A DNA stretch of 64,000 bases from Reyranella aquatilis. GTDB taxonomy: Bacteria; Pseudomonadota; Alphaproteobacteria; Reyranellales; Reyranellaceae. The stretch spans positions 372,001-436,000 of the forward strand of contig NZ_JAJISD010000004.1 in NCBI RefSeq assembly GCF_020880995.1, written 5' to 3'. Below are positions 9,202 to 16,658 of this stretch, in pieces; the stretch's first letter is position 1; each line of letters starts with the position of its first letter. The notes under the pieces were generated by a model. The model did no database searches and was not told the DNA's origin. It saw only the letters and a program-made list of their open reading frames with translations. A program made the position numbers and the translations under genes.

Positions 9202-9999
9202 TCAGTCGCGGAAGCCCGGATCGATCCGGTCGAGCTTCCGCAGGAGAGCCGGCCAGTCCAGCAGGCCGAACGGCCGGCGGGTCTTCGGCTGATAGTTCAT
9301 GTAGGTCGCGTCCACCACGTCGGCGGGGACGTCGATCAGCTTGGTGTTGCACGACATGGCCGCGATCTGCGTTTTGCAGCTCAGCTCCAGCCGGTGCATG
9401 GCATTGAACGCCTCGGGTATCGTCGCGCCGGTGGTCAGCAGACCGTGGTTGCGCAGAATCATGGCGTTGTTGTCGCCCAGGCTCTTCACCAGCGCCTCGC
9501 GCGCCGCGAGATCGAGCACCACGCCGTCGAAGTCGTGATAGCTGATCCTGGCGAAGCGCATCGAGGTCTGGGTGTTGGGCAGCAGGCCGCATTCCATGGT
9601 CGACACGGCCATGCCCGGCCAGGTGTGCGTGTGGATCACGCACGCGACCTCGGGCTTGGCCATGTGGATGGCGCTGTGGATCACGAAGCCCGCTCGGTTG
9701 ACGCCATACTCAAGTCCGCCCGCGAACTCCGGCCGGCTGAGGATGTTGCCCTCGTGGTCGATCTTCAGGAGGCTCGACGCGGTGATCTCCTCGTAGAGGA
9801 GACCGTAGGCGTTGATGAGGAAAGCATCGTGCTCGCCGGGCACCCGCACCGAGATGTGGTTCGCGATCAGGTCGGACATGCCGTAGAGGTCGATCAGCCG
9901 GTAGCAGGCCGCGAGGTCGACGCGGGCCTGCCATTCTTCCGGCGAGACGTTCGACCGGAGATCGGCAACCTTGGAAGTCTTGAGGGCGTGCACGGCCAT
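9202..9999 (-). CDS. Class II aldolase/adducin family protein
   Basis: A 265-residue class II aldolase-fold protein. The zinc ligands are visible in VIHTHTWPGM (HxH) and the later RNHGLLTTG, with the phosphate/substrate loop near ANHISVRVPG. The ATG at 9999 is chosen because GGAG lies eight bases upstream; the frame is open further but without a site. Short forms of this family act as aldolases, epimerases or decarboxylases on small hydroxy-acids, and some sit in aromatic or sugar-acid catabolism. It is downstream of a TauE exporter and abuts an ABC transporter on the same strand. Confidence 0.87.
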   Translation of the reverse strand: MAVHALKTSKVADLRSNVSPEEWQARVDLAACYRLIDLYGMSDLIANHISVRVPGEHDAFLINAYGLLYEEITASSLLKIDHEGNILSRPEFAGGLEYGVNRAGFVIHSAIHMAKPEVACVIHTHTWPGMAVSTMECGLLPNTQTSMRFARISYHDFDGVVLDLAAREALVKSLGDNNAMILRNHGLLTTGATIPEAFNAMHRLELSCKTQIAAMSCNTKLIDVPADVVDATYMNYQPKTRRPFGLLDWPALLRKLDRIDPGFRD

Positions 10000-10067
10000 T
10001 GAAACGCTCCGGAAATGAAAGGGTTCCGGACCGTACGCCGCGAAGCCCCGGAGCGTCCATCGATGGC

Positions 10068-10808
10068 TCAGAAGAGCCCGCGCGCTGCGAGATAGGCGCC
10101 GAGCGCCAGAAGACCCGCGAAGAACCACAGCCGGAACGCCTGCGGCGACAGGCGTGTCCGCACGGCCTGACCCAGCCGCATCCCGGCCAGCGCCACCGCC
10201 ACGCCGGCCAGCGAGGGCCAGGCCATCTCGAGGCCGATTCCCGGGCGGCCCGCCAGGGTCGCGCCGAGGGCCAGGGTCGAAACCGTGAAGGACAGGCCCA
10301 GCGCCTGAACGAGTTCATCCCGGGTGAGGCCGACCGCCTGCAGGTACGGCACCGCCGGTATCACGAAGACGCCGGTCGCGGCGGTGATCGCCCCGGTCGC
10401 CGCCCCGGCCAGCGGCCCCAGCCATCCTTCCGCCGAAGCCGGGACCGCGAGCCTGAAGGCCGCCAGCCCGGACACGGCATAGGCCATCAACGCGATGCCC
10501 AGCGCCGGCGCGGCGTAGGGCCCGCCGAGGCCCGAGAGGAAGGACGCGCCCAGCCATGTGCCGACACAGACACCGAGGTTCAGCGGCCACAGCCGTCGCA
10601 GCAGCCTCGCGAGATGCGGACCGTCGACCATCTGCCAGAGATTGGTGACCAGCGACGGCAGGATCAGCAGCGCCGCCGCCTCGACAGGCGACAGGACGAT
10701 GGCCAGCAGGCCCATCGAGATGGTCGGCAGGCCCAGTCCGATGATGCCCTTGGCGAAGCCCGCCACCAGGAAGACCGCCAGGACGAAGCCGAACGTGGAG
10801 AGGATCAT
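10068..10808 (-). CDS. TauE/SafE family membrane exporter
   Basis: A 246-residue integral membrane protein with about eight hydrophobic helices in two repeated halves, each led by a glycine-rich segment (GFAKGIIGLGLPTISMGLLA and GAATGAITAATGVFVIPAVPYL), the hallmark of the TauE/SafE/YfcA family of anion exporters (sulfite, sulfoacetate or similar). It is divergent from a LysR regulator with only 27 bases between start codons, a classical arrangement for a LysR gene and its target. The aldolase follows 68 bases downstream. Confidence 0.88.
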   Translation of the reverse strand: MILSTFGFVLAVFLVAGFAKGIIGLGLPTISMGLLAIVLSPVEAAALLILPSLVTNLWQMVDGPHLARLLRRLWPLNLGVCVGTWLGASFLSGLGGPYAAPALGIALMAYAVSGLAAFRLAVPASAEGWLGPLAGAATGAITAATGVFVIPAVPYLQAVGLTRDELVQALGLSFTVSTLALGATLAGRPGIGLEMAWPSLAGVAVALAGMRLGQAVRTRLSPQAFRLWFFAGLLALGAYLAARGLF

Positions 10809-10835
10809 GCCGCACTGATGAGATCTGGCCGGACG

Positions 10836-11786
10836 ATGCGCAATGTGGAGAATACGGAGTCTGCCTTCGGACAGCCCGAAGGCTCACGGGAGCGATCCTT
10901 GCGCTTCGACTTCACCGACCTCCGCCTGTTCCAGTTCGTGATCCAGACCGGCAGCATCACGCGCGGCGCCGAGCGCGCCCACCTGGCGCTGGCCTCCGCG
11001 AGCGCGCGCATCCGCGGCATGGAGGAGGCGCTGGGCGTTCCCCTGCTGACGCGTGGCCGGCGCGGCGTCGAGCCGACGGAAGCGGGTCGGAGCCTGCTCG
11101 ACCACGCGCGCATCGTGCTGCAGCAGATCGAAACGATGCGCGGCGACCTCGGCGCCTACTCGCGCGGCCTCAAAGGTAGTGTCCGCATCCTGGCCAACAC
11201 GTCCGCGCTGTCGGAACACCTGCCGGCACTGCTGGCCAGCTTCCTCGCCGCCCACCCGACGGTGGACGTCGACCTCGAGGATCGCGAGAGCCCGGCGATC
11301 GGCGTCGCCATCCGGGCCGGCGAGGCGGATATCGGGATCGGCTCGCAGGCCGCCCTCGTTCCGGGGCTGGAATGCCACGCCTTCAGGACCGACCGTCTGG
11401 TATTGGCCGTGCCGGCGAACCACCCACTGGCCCGCAGGCGCAAGTCCAGCTTCGCGGAGCTGCTCGATCTCGATTTCGTCGGCCTGCCGCGCGGCACGGC
11501 GCTCGACGATCACGTTTCCATGCAGGCCGCCCGGCTCGGCCGGGCGCTCAGGCTGCGCGTCCGCGTGAACAGCCTCGACGCGGTCTGCGCCATGGTGGCG
11601 GCGGGCGTCGGCGTGGGCATCGTGCCGGAGACCACCCTGTCGCGCCACCGGCGCGTCCTGCCGATCGCGGCGCTGCGTCTGAGCGAGGCGTGGTCACTGC
11701 GGGAGCTCAGCCTGATCGTGCGCGATTCCCGTCGTCTCACGCGTCCGGCCCGCCTGTTGTACGACGCCTTGCGCAAGCCGGGTTGA
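10836..11786 (+). CDS. LysR-family transcriptional regulator
   Basis: A 316-residue LysR protein. The N-terminal winged HTH runs LRLFQFVIQTGSITRGAERAHLALASASARIRGMEEALGVPLLTR, followed by the linker helix and a two-lobed effector domain with VRILANTSALSEHLPALLASFLAAHP and ADIGIGSQAA. ATG 10836 is used; an in-frame ATG at 10818 would add six residues. The HTH begins about 25 residues in, slightly later than usual, so a downstream TTG near 10899 is also possible. It is divergent from the TauE exporter gene, its most likely target; the effector is unknown. Confidence 0.9.
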   Translation: MRNVENTESAFGQPEGSRERSLRFDFTDLRLFQFVIQTGSITRGAERAHLALASASARIRGMEEALGVPLLTRGRRGVEPTEAGRSLLDHARIVLQQIETMRGDLGAYSRGLKGSVRILANTSALSEHLPALLASFLAAHPTVDVDLEDRESPAIGVAIRAGEADIGIGSQAALVPGLECHAFRTDRLVLAVPANHPLARRRKSSFAELLDLDFVGLPRGTALDDHVSMQAARLGRALRLRVRVNSLDAVCAMVAAGVGVGIVPETTLSRHRRVLPIAALRLSEAWSLRELSLIVRDSRRLTRPARLLYDALRKPG

Positions 11787-11793
11787 GCACCGG

Positions 11794-12429
11794 CTACCAG
11801 CGCAACAGTCGATGGCCGACGACGGCACCGAGGAGGATCACCGGCACCGCCGCCAGCGGATACCAGGTGAGCACGAAGAGCGGCGAGTCGTCGAAGCAGT
11901 GAAAGGCATAGAGGACAGCGGCGGCGGCGGCGGCCAGCGCGCCGGAAGCCGCACCGGCCAGGATCGGAGAGGCCGGCGCCGAGCGGCGCAGCACCAGGAG
12001 CAACCCGAGGAGCGGGCCCAGCGCAAGCACGGGGATCGCCTTCAGGCAGTCGCGGGCATTGCTGCCGACCAGTCGCGTTCCCCAGCTTCCCGCGGGCGCC
12101 AGCATCAATTCGATCGCAAGGCCCGACACGGCGAGAACGGCCAGCACGACGACACCCCGGCGCCACGATCGCGAAGCCAAGGGCCGCGCCAGCGCGATGC
12201 AGGCGGACGCGGCGGCGAGCAGCGCCGTCAGCACCAGGACGAGCTTGAAATCGAATCGCCACGTCGCGAACGCCGCCGCGAGGTCCACGCGCGGACCGAG
12301 CTCCAGGACGAAGATGCCCAAAGACAGGACCGACCCCAGCGCCACCGCACGCGCCACCGAGCGGCTGAGCGATGTGGCGGACCGCGCGCGATCCGCGACC
12401 AGGGACTCGACGAGTTGCTCGGTTTTCAT
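11794..12429 (-). CDS. nrsF: NrsF-type membrane anti-sigma factor (DUF1109)
   Basis: A 211-residue protein with about six transmembrane helices after a short cytoplasmic N-terminus (MKTEQLVESLVADRAR) that in the family binds the sigma factor. Two conserved cysteines stand 50 residues apart, Cys128 in NARDCLKAIP and Cys178 in YAFHCFDDSP. This is the spacing of the pair that Caulobacter NrsF needs for releasing SigF under metal or oxidative stress. The ATG overlaps the sigma stop as ATGA, so the pair is translationally coupled. The family, the coupling and the divergent bufferin genes all agree on the assignment. It converges with the LysR gene seven bases away. Confidence 0.9.
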   Translation of the reverse strand: MKTEQLVESLVADRARSATSLSRSVARAVALGSVLSLGIFVLELGPRVDLAAAFATWRFDFKLVLVLTALLAAASACIALARPLASRSWRRGVVVLAVLAVSGLAIELMLAPAGSWGTRLVGSNARDCLKAIPVLALGPLLGLLLVLRRSAPASPILAGAASGALAAAAAAVLYAFHCFDDSPLFVLTWYPLAAVPVILLGAVVGHRLLRW

Positions 12430-12974
12430 GTCCTGCCCCTGCGATAGGCTTCGGCCAGCGAGCGAAGGGCGCGATGCAGCGCCACGCGCACGGCGCCCTC
12501 GCTCAGCCCCATCCGCGCGCCCACCTCGCGGGCCGTCTGACCCTGGATGGAAATTCCCTCGACGATGCGACGCTGGCGCTCGGGAAGTCCCGCCAGCATC
12601 TGCTGCGCGTCCAGCGCGCTTCCTTCCTCCGCCGCCTGCGGCGCGGCGAGCGTTTCCGCATGCTCGTCGATGTCGATGTGATCGGTGAAACCGCGCCGGC
12701 GCAGGTGATCGACGAGCTTGTGGCGCGCGATCGCCCGCAGCCACGGCTGAAGCGGCTGTGTCTCGTCCCAGGTGTCGCGCTTCAGATGCATGGCCAGCAA
12801 AGTCTCCTGAACGACATCCTCACAATCGGCCCGTGGCCGGCCGGCGGCCGCGAGACTGCGCGAGGCCACGCCCCGCAACCAAGCGGCAACGAGGATCAGC
12901 AGGCGGCGATAGGCCTCGTCGTCCCCTTTCCGGGCTGCCCGCATGAGTGCGGAGAGATCGTCCGGATCAGGCAA
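12426..12974 (-). CDS. sigF: ECF sigma factor, SigF type
   Basis: A 182-residue ECF sigma factor. Region 2 is visible in GDDEAYRRLLILVAAWLRGVA, CEDVVQETLLAMHLKRDTWD and PWLRAIARHKLVDHLRRRGF; region 4 in LPERQRRIVEGISIQGQTAREVGARMGLSEGAVRVALHRALRSL. The TTG at 12974 is chosen because AAGGA lies about nine bases upstream and a promoter-like GTAATG-N16-CGAA at 12995-13020 ends just before it, so the longer TTG at 13013 would fall inside the promoter. It is followed by nrsF and is divergent from bufA; an autoregulated stress sigma factor is inferred. Confidence 0.9.
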   Translation of the reverse strand: MPDPDDLSALMRAARKGDDEAYRRLLILVAAWLRGVASRSLAAAGRPRADCEDVVQETLLAMHLKRDTWDETQPLQPWLRAIARHKLVDHLRRRGFTDHIDIDEHAETLAAPQAAEEGSALDAQQMLAGLPERQRRIVEGISIQGQTAREVGARMGLSEGAVRVALHRALRSLAEAYRRGRT

Positions 12975-12994
12975 CAGACTCGATCCTTCACGTA

Positions 12995-13020
12995 TTCGTG
13001 TTGAAGGGCACAAACATTAC
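12995..13020 (-). promoter_or_regulatory. Putative SigF-dependent promoter of sigF-nrsF
   Basis: On the minus strand GTAATG (13020-13015), 16 bases, then CGAAT (12998-12994). The same layout stands on the other strand in front of bufA. It matches the -35 GTAAC / -10 CGAA form described for Caulobacter SigF. It implies autoregulation and fixes the sigF start downstream at 12974. Confidence 0.7.
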
Positions 13021-13054
13021 AGGCCCTGCGCCGAAAAAAGAAACCGTCGGCGAT

Positions 13055-13080
13055 GTAACGCTTCCACACGATCCTGCGAA
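13055..13080 (+). promoter_or_regulatory. Putative SigF-dependent promoter of bufABC-doxX
   Basis: GTAACG at 13055-13060, exactly 16 bases, then CGAA at 13077-13080 (continuing TG). The element lies 49 bases before the bufA ATG and mirrors the minus-strand element at 12995-13020, giving two divergent promoters of the same class in a 154 bp intergenic region. Confidence 0.75.
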
Positions 13081-13128
13081 TGACCTCTTGCGGGCCGACA
13101 GTGGCCCGACAGCAAGAGGGATCTTTCC

Positions 13129-13419
13129 ATGATCAATCGTACCACCAACGCCGCGCTCGCGGCCGCCGTCGCCGCCGCCGCCCTGATGTCGGCCGGCGCC
13201 AACGCCCAGACCGCCAACGCCGACAAGGAGCGCTGCTACGGCATCGCGATGGCCGGCAAGAACGACTGCGCCGCCACCGGCAACAATTCCTGCGCCGGCC
13301 AGTCCAAGGCCGACTACGACGCCAAGGCCTGGAAGTACGTCGCCAAGGGCTCGTGCGCGACCATGGAAGTGACGCTGAAGGACGGCATGAAGCGCAAGGG
13401 CACCCTGTCGCCGATGTAA
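13129..13419 (+). CDS. bufA: Bufferin precursor peptide BufA (DUF2282)
   Basis: A 96-residue DUF2282 protein, the precursor of a copper-binding RiPP. A Sec signal peptide (residues 1-26, ending AGANAQ) serves as leader. The mature part has four cysteines: Cys36 ([12 protein letters not shown]), Cys47, Cys55 (NNSCAGQSK) and Cys76 (GSCATME). In studied bufferins the two central cysteines, here 47 and 55, are converted to thiooxazole rings that bind copper. ATG 13129 follows an AGAGGGA site. bufB and bufC follow directly; a SigF-like promoter precedes. Processing enzyme, carrier and regulator are all local, so the locus appears complete. Confidence 0.92.
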   Translation: MINRTTNAALAAAVAAAALMSAGANAQTANADKERCYGIAMAGKNDCAATGNNSCAGQSKADYDAKAWKYVAKGSCATMEVTLKDGMKRKGTLSPM

Positions 13420-13430
13420 GGACGCGCGTC

Positions 13431-14297
13431 GTGACGGCGGATCGCTCCCCTCGTGCCGGCGCCGGGCTGAAGCCCGAGCACCAGCGGCACATCCTCGACG
13501 CCCAGCCCGATATCGGCTGGTTCGAGGTGCATGCCGAGAACTACATGGGGGCGGGCGGTCCGCCGCATTCCTTCCTCGAGCGCATCCGCGCGCTCTACCC
13601 GCTTTCCCTGCACGGCGTGGGCCTGTCGATCGGATCGGCCGGCGGCATGACGCCCGGGCATCTCGCCCGCCTGAAGACGGTCGCCGATCGCTACGAGCCC
13701 TTCGTCGTCTCCGAACATCTCGCCTGGTCGACACACGAGGGCGTGTTCCTCAACGACCTGCTGCCGCTTCCCTACGACGAGGCCACGCTGGCACTGGTGA
13801 CGCGGCATGTCGACGAGGTCCAGTCGGTTCTGGGCAGGCGGATCCTGATCGAGAATCCATCGACCTATCTCCGCTTCGAGGGCGAGGAGATGGCCGAGAC
13901 CGAGTTCCTGCGCACCCTCGCCCGGCAGAGCGGTTGCGGCCTTCTGCTGGACATCAACAACGTCGTCGTATCCGCGGCCAATCTCGGCTTCGATCCCGCG
14001 GCCTACCTCGCCGCCTTCCCTGTCGAGCATGTCGGGGAGATCCATCTGGCGGGCCATGCCGTGCTGCACGATGGCGCGGCGCCTGGCGGCGAGCGCCTTC
14101 TCGTCGACACGCACGACCGGGCCGTCTCCGACGAGGTCTGGGACCTGCATCGCCATCTGATCGGGCGGCTGGGCCCCCTCCCGACACTCATCGAATGGGA
14201 CGCCGACGTGCCGGCCTGGCCTGTCCTCGAGGCGGAGGTGGCGCGGGCTCAATCGGTGCTGCGCCAAGACGGCGTGTCGCGCGCCCGGGCAGCCTGA
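13431..14297 (+). CDS. bufB: MNIO-family RiPP-modifying iron enzyme BufB (DUF692)
   Basis: A 288-residue DUF692 protein, a multinuclear non-haem iron-dependent oxidase that modifies cysteines in BufA. The TIM-barrel metal ligands can be placed in HAENYM (His34/Glu36), SLHGVGLS (His61), SEHLAW (Glu95/His96), ENPS (Glu141), LLDINN (Asp174/Asn176), EIHLAGH (His205/His209), DTHDRAVSDEVW (Asp226/His228, Glu235) and IEWDADVP (Glu255/Asp257). GTG 13431 follows AAGGA eight bases upstream and 11 bases after the bufA stop. No key residue is missing. The next gene, bufC, begins after a single base. Confidence 0.93.
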   Translation: MTADRSPRAGAGLKPEHQRHILDAQPDIGWFEVHAENYMGAGGPPHSFLERIRALYPLSLHGVGLSIGSAGGMTPGHLARLKTVADRYEPFVVSEHLAWSTHEGVFLNDLLPLPYDEATLALVTRHVDEVQSVLGRRILIENPSTYLRFEGEEMAETEFLRTLARQSGCGLLLDINNVVVSAANLGFDPAAYLAAFPVEHVGEIHLAGHAVLHDGAAPGGERLLVDTHDRAVSDEVWDLHRHLIGRLGPLPTLIEWDADVPAWPVLEAEVARAQSVLRQDGVSRARAA

Positions 14298-14298
14298 C

Positions 14299-15069
14299 AT
14301 GCGCGCACTCGCCGACATCCAGCGGACCTTCACGCACGCCCTGCTGCAGCCCGTGCTCCGGGTGCCGGACGCCGTCGGCGAACGGGCCGGAACCTCGCGC
14401 GAGCGGCGCTTCCGCGTCTATCGCAACAACGTCAAGGCAAGCCTGGTCGCGGCCCTGACCGCCAGGTTCCCGGTGGTCCGCCGTCTCGTGGGCGACGAGT
14501 TCTTCGAGGCGATGGCGCTCGTGTTCATCGGGCAGCATCCTCCCCTCTCCCCCGTTCTCGCCGAGTACGGCGCCGGCTTCGCCCGTTTCCTGGAAGGGTT
14601 CGAGCCCGCGGCCGATCTGCCGTATCTCCCGGACGTCGCACGTCTCGAATGGGCGCGTCACGCGGCCTATCACGCGGCCGATGCGGCGCCGATCGGGATC
14701 GACCGGCTCGCCGCCCTCGCCCCCGAGGATCTCCATGACGCGAGGCTCGTCCTCCACCCGGCGGCCGCCCTCGTCGATTCGCCCTGGCCCATCGTGTCGA
14801 TCTGGACCACCAACAGCGTCGACGAGGAAGTGCGCCCGATCGGACCCGACCACGGCGCCGAGACCGCGCTCGTCACGCGCCCCCGGCACGACGTCCTGAT
14901 CCACCGGCTGCCGGCCGGTGCGGGGGTGGCGATCGCCAGCCTGCAGGCGGGCCGCCCCCTCGGCGAAGCGATCGCCGGCGCGCCGGCCGATTTCGACCTG
15001 CCCCACATGCTCGCCGTGCTCTTCGGTGCCGGCGCCATCACCGGTCTTCTCAAGGGAGCCCCCGAATGA
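14299..15069 (+). CDS. bufC: BufC, DUF2063 partner protein of BufB
   Basis: A 256-residue protein with an N-terminal DUF2063 domain (IQRTFTHALLQPV, RFRVYRNNVKASLVAALTARFPVVRRLVGDEFFEAMALVFIGQHPP, LPYLPDVARLEWARHAAYHA) and a C-terminal winged or RRE-like region. In characterised bufferin and methanobactin systems this partner binds the precursor leader and presents it to the DUF692 enzyme. The start is one base after the bufB stop, and the end overlaps doxX by four bases (ATGA), so the four genes form one translationally coupled unit. Confidence 0.92.
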   Translation: MRALADIQRTFTHALLQPVLRVPDAVGERAGTSRERRFRVYRNNVKASLVAALTARFPVVRRLVGDEFFEAMALVFIGQHPPLSPVLAEYGAGFARFLEGFEPAADLPYLPDVARLEWARHAAYHAADAAPIGIDRLAALAPEDLHDARLVLHPAAALVDSPWPIVSIWTTNSVDEEVRPIGPDHGAETALVTRPRHDVLIHRLPAGAGVAIASLQAGRPLGEAIAGAPADFDLPHMLAVLFGAGAITGLLKGAPE

Positions 15070-15515
15070 TCTCTCTGCTTCGACGCCTCGACACGCTCCT
15101 GTCGGGCATTCCGCACGAACTGATGGCGCTCCTCGCACGGCTCTCGATCGGCACGATCTTCCTGCGCTCCGGCATGCTCAAGCTCGAGGGCTGGGAGAGC
15201 GGCACCACGCTGGCGCTGTTCCGCGAGGAATACCAGCTGCCGCTCCTGCCGCCGGAACTCGCTTCCCTGATGGCCACGGCGGCCGAGCTCAGCCTGCCGA
15301 TCCTGCTCTTCCTCGGCCTGTTCACGCGGCCGGCCGCGCTCGCGCTGCTCGGCATGACGCTGGTGATCGAGATCTTCGTCTATCCCAACGCCTTCGACAC
15401 GCACGGCGTCTGGGCGGTCTCGCTGCTCTATCTCGCCAAGTTCGGTCCCGGCAGCCTCGCGCTCGACCGCGTGATCCTCGGGCCGGCCCGCCCTAGCGCT
15501 TACGGACGGGCTTGA
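15066..15515 (+). CDS. DoxX-family membrane protein of the bufferin operon
   Basis: A 149-residue four-helix inner-membrane protein of the DoxX family: ARLSIGTIFLRSGMLKLEGWESGTTLALF, ELSLPILLFLGLFTRPAALALLGMTLVIEIFV and a last helix around AVSLLYLAKFGPGSLALDRV. DoxX proteins commonly close bufferin operons, where a redox role at the membrane has been proposed but not shown. ATGA overlap with bufC. Its last 23 bases overlap the convergent Lrp gene, so the two 3' ends share coding DNA. Confidence 0.88.
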   Translation: MISLLRRLDTLLSGIPHELMALLARLSIGTIFLRSGMLKLEGWESGTTLALFREEYQLPLLPPELASLMATAAELSLPILLFLGLFTRPAALALLGMTLVIEIFVYPNAFDTHGVWAVSLLYLAKFGPGSLALDRVILGPARPSAYGRA

Positions 15516-15987
15516 GGTCGGACGCGATCGGATAGGCGGTCGTCGACTTCACGCGCTCCATCGAGAAGCGCGAGGTGACGTTCTTCAGCGGCATCGTGTC
15601 GATCAGCTTCTTGTAGAAGGCGTCGTACGCCTGCATGTCCGAGACCGCGACGCGCAGCATGTAGTCGATGTCGCCGGCCATGCGGTGGAATTCCATCACC
15701 TCGGGCATGGCGGTGATGGTGCTGGCGAACTTCGAGAGCCAGGCCGAGGAATGGTCGCCCGTCTCGATCGACACGAACACGGTGAGGCCGACGCCGATCG
15801 ATTCGGGCGAGATCAGCGCCACGCGCTTCAGGATGACGCCGGACTTCTCCAGCCGCTGGATGCGCTTCCAGCAGGGGCTTTGCGAGAGACCGACCCGATG
15901 GGCGATCTGCGCCAGCGATAGGCTCGCATCCTCCTGGAGGAGCGCCACGATCTTCCTGTCGATGGCATCCATGCTTCGAACATCCAT
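15493..15987 (-). CDS. Lrp/AsnC-family transcriptional regulator
   Basis: A 164-residue Lrp/AsnC regulator. The N-terminal HTH is AIDRKIVALLQEDASLSLAQIAHRVGLSQSPCWKRIQRLEKSGVI, and the C-terminal RAM ligand-binding domain includes VSIETGDHSSAW, PEVMEFHRMAGDIDYMLRVAVSDMQAYDAFYKKLI. The ATG at 15987 and one five codons later (15972) are both plausible. Members sense amino acids and often control a neighbouring or distant amino-acid gene; no clear divergent target lies next to it. It converges with and overlaps the DoxX gene by 23 bases. Confidence 0.92.
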   Translation of the reverse strand: MDVRSMDAIDRKIVALLQEDASLSLAQIAHRVGLSQSPCWKRIQRLEKSGVILKRVALISPESIGVGLTVFVSIETGDHSSAWLSKFASTITAMPEVMEFHRMAGDIDYMLRVAVSDMQAYDAFYKKLIDTMPLKNVTSRFSMERVKSTTAYPIASDLKPVRKR

Positions 15988-16005
15988 ATGCAGCGGCCGG
16001 CCAGT

Positions 16006-16278
16006 CTAGACCGGAAGCAACTCCAGGCGAACCGGGGCCCCCAGACGCTCGCTGAGCAGGGTCGCAAGGGCGTCGACGTCACCGTCGACCCGCCCGCCAT
16101 AGCTCAACAGGCGCGGATCCGCGCCGTTGAACCAGGAAATGCGCCATTCACCCGCCTCGCACACCAGCGAGCCCACGACGCGGCCGTGCGCGGAGATCGT
16201 CCACAGGGACGGCTCCTCATAGGCTGCCTGGAACATCCGGGCGGCGCGGGCAACGAGGGTGCTGGCGAGGCTGAGCAT
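16006..16278 (-). CDS. Small hypothetical protein
   Basis: A 90-residue protein of unknown family: a short amphipathic N-terminus MLSLASTLVARAARMFQAAYEE, then beta-rich sequence (PSLWTISAHGRVVGSLVCEAGEWRISWFNG) and a helical end (VDALATLLSERLGAPVRLELLP). The amino-acid pattern and third-position GC look coding. The ATG at 16278 is chosen since the residues upstream in this frame are arginine-rich and unlike a protein. It stops 18 bases before the Lrp start and reads the same way, so it could precede Lrp in a transcript. No ribosome site is obvious. Confidence 0.5.
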   Translation of the reverse strand: MLSLASTLVARAARMFQAAYEEPSLWTISAHGRVVGSLVCEAGEWRISWFNGADPRLLSYGGRVDGDVDALATLLSERLGAPVRLELLPV

Positions 16279-16658
16279 GATGGGGAGTCTACGGTCCGGC
16301 CGGCGAAACCGGCAATGAAACGGTCGGTCGAATCGGCGCGCGCAGACGGCAGAAATAGCTTCTCGGATCGCCATCGGGAGAAAATTCATCTCTCCCCGTC
16401 CGCGGCGCTTGAGGCTTCACGATCCAGATGCATCAAACATCCGCCTCATCCTGAGAGTCTGACCGGGCATAAATTGAATCGGTTCAGGCACTGACCTCAT
16501 CCTGAGGAGCGCCGCCCCTCGAGTGCCTCGGGGTAAACTCCACGGCGCGTCTCGAAGGATGGGCAACAAACGTGGTGCTCGTGCCCATGCTTCGAGACGG
16601 CCCTTCGGGCCTCCTCAGCATGAGGTAGGAGTGTGATCCCGCTCTGCTCGGAAGGACT
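16279..16658. other. 380 bp non-coding gap with repeat
   Basis: The stretch holds a full family A repeat (16495-16625) and a partial copy of its outer arm (CCGCCTCATCCTGAGA at 16441-16456). The remaining 160 or so bases at the low-coordinate end show no convincing frame, RNA gene or promoter. Confidence 0.6.
16495..16625. repeat. Dispersed palindromic repeat, family A, copy 3
   Basis: 131 bp, the longest copy. Outer arms are CCTCATCCTGAGGAGC and CCTCCTCAGCATGAGG, inner arms GCGTCTCGAAGGATGGGCA and TGCCCATGCTTCGAGACGG. Extra sequence (CCCCTCGAGTGCCTCGGGGT) in the left arm forms its own small hairpin. It lies just past the soxA stop, suiting a 3'-end role for the Sox operon. Confidence 0.85.

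Noticed and set aside
13013-13015. TTG at 13013 as start of sigF
   Set aside because: It falls inside the promoter-like element and has no ribosome site; TTG 12974 has AAGGA at suitable distance.
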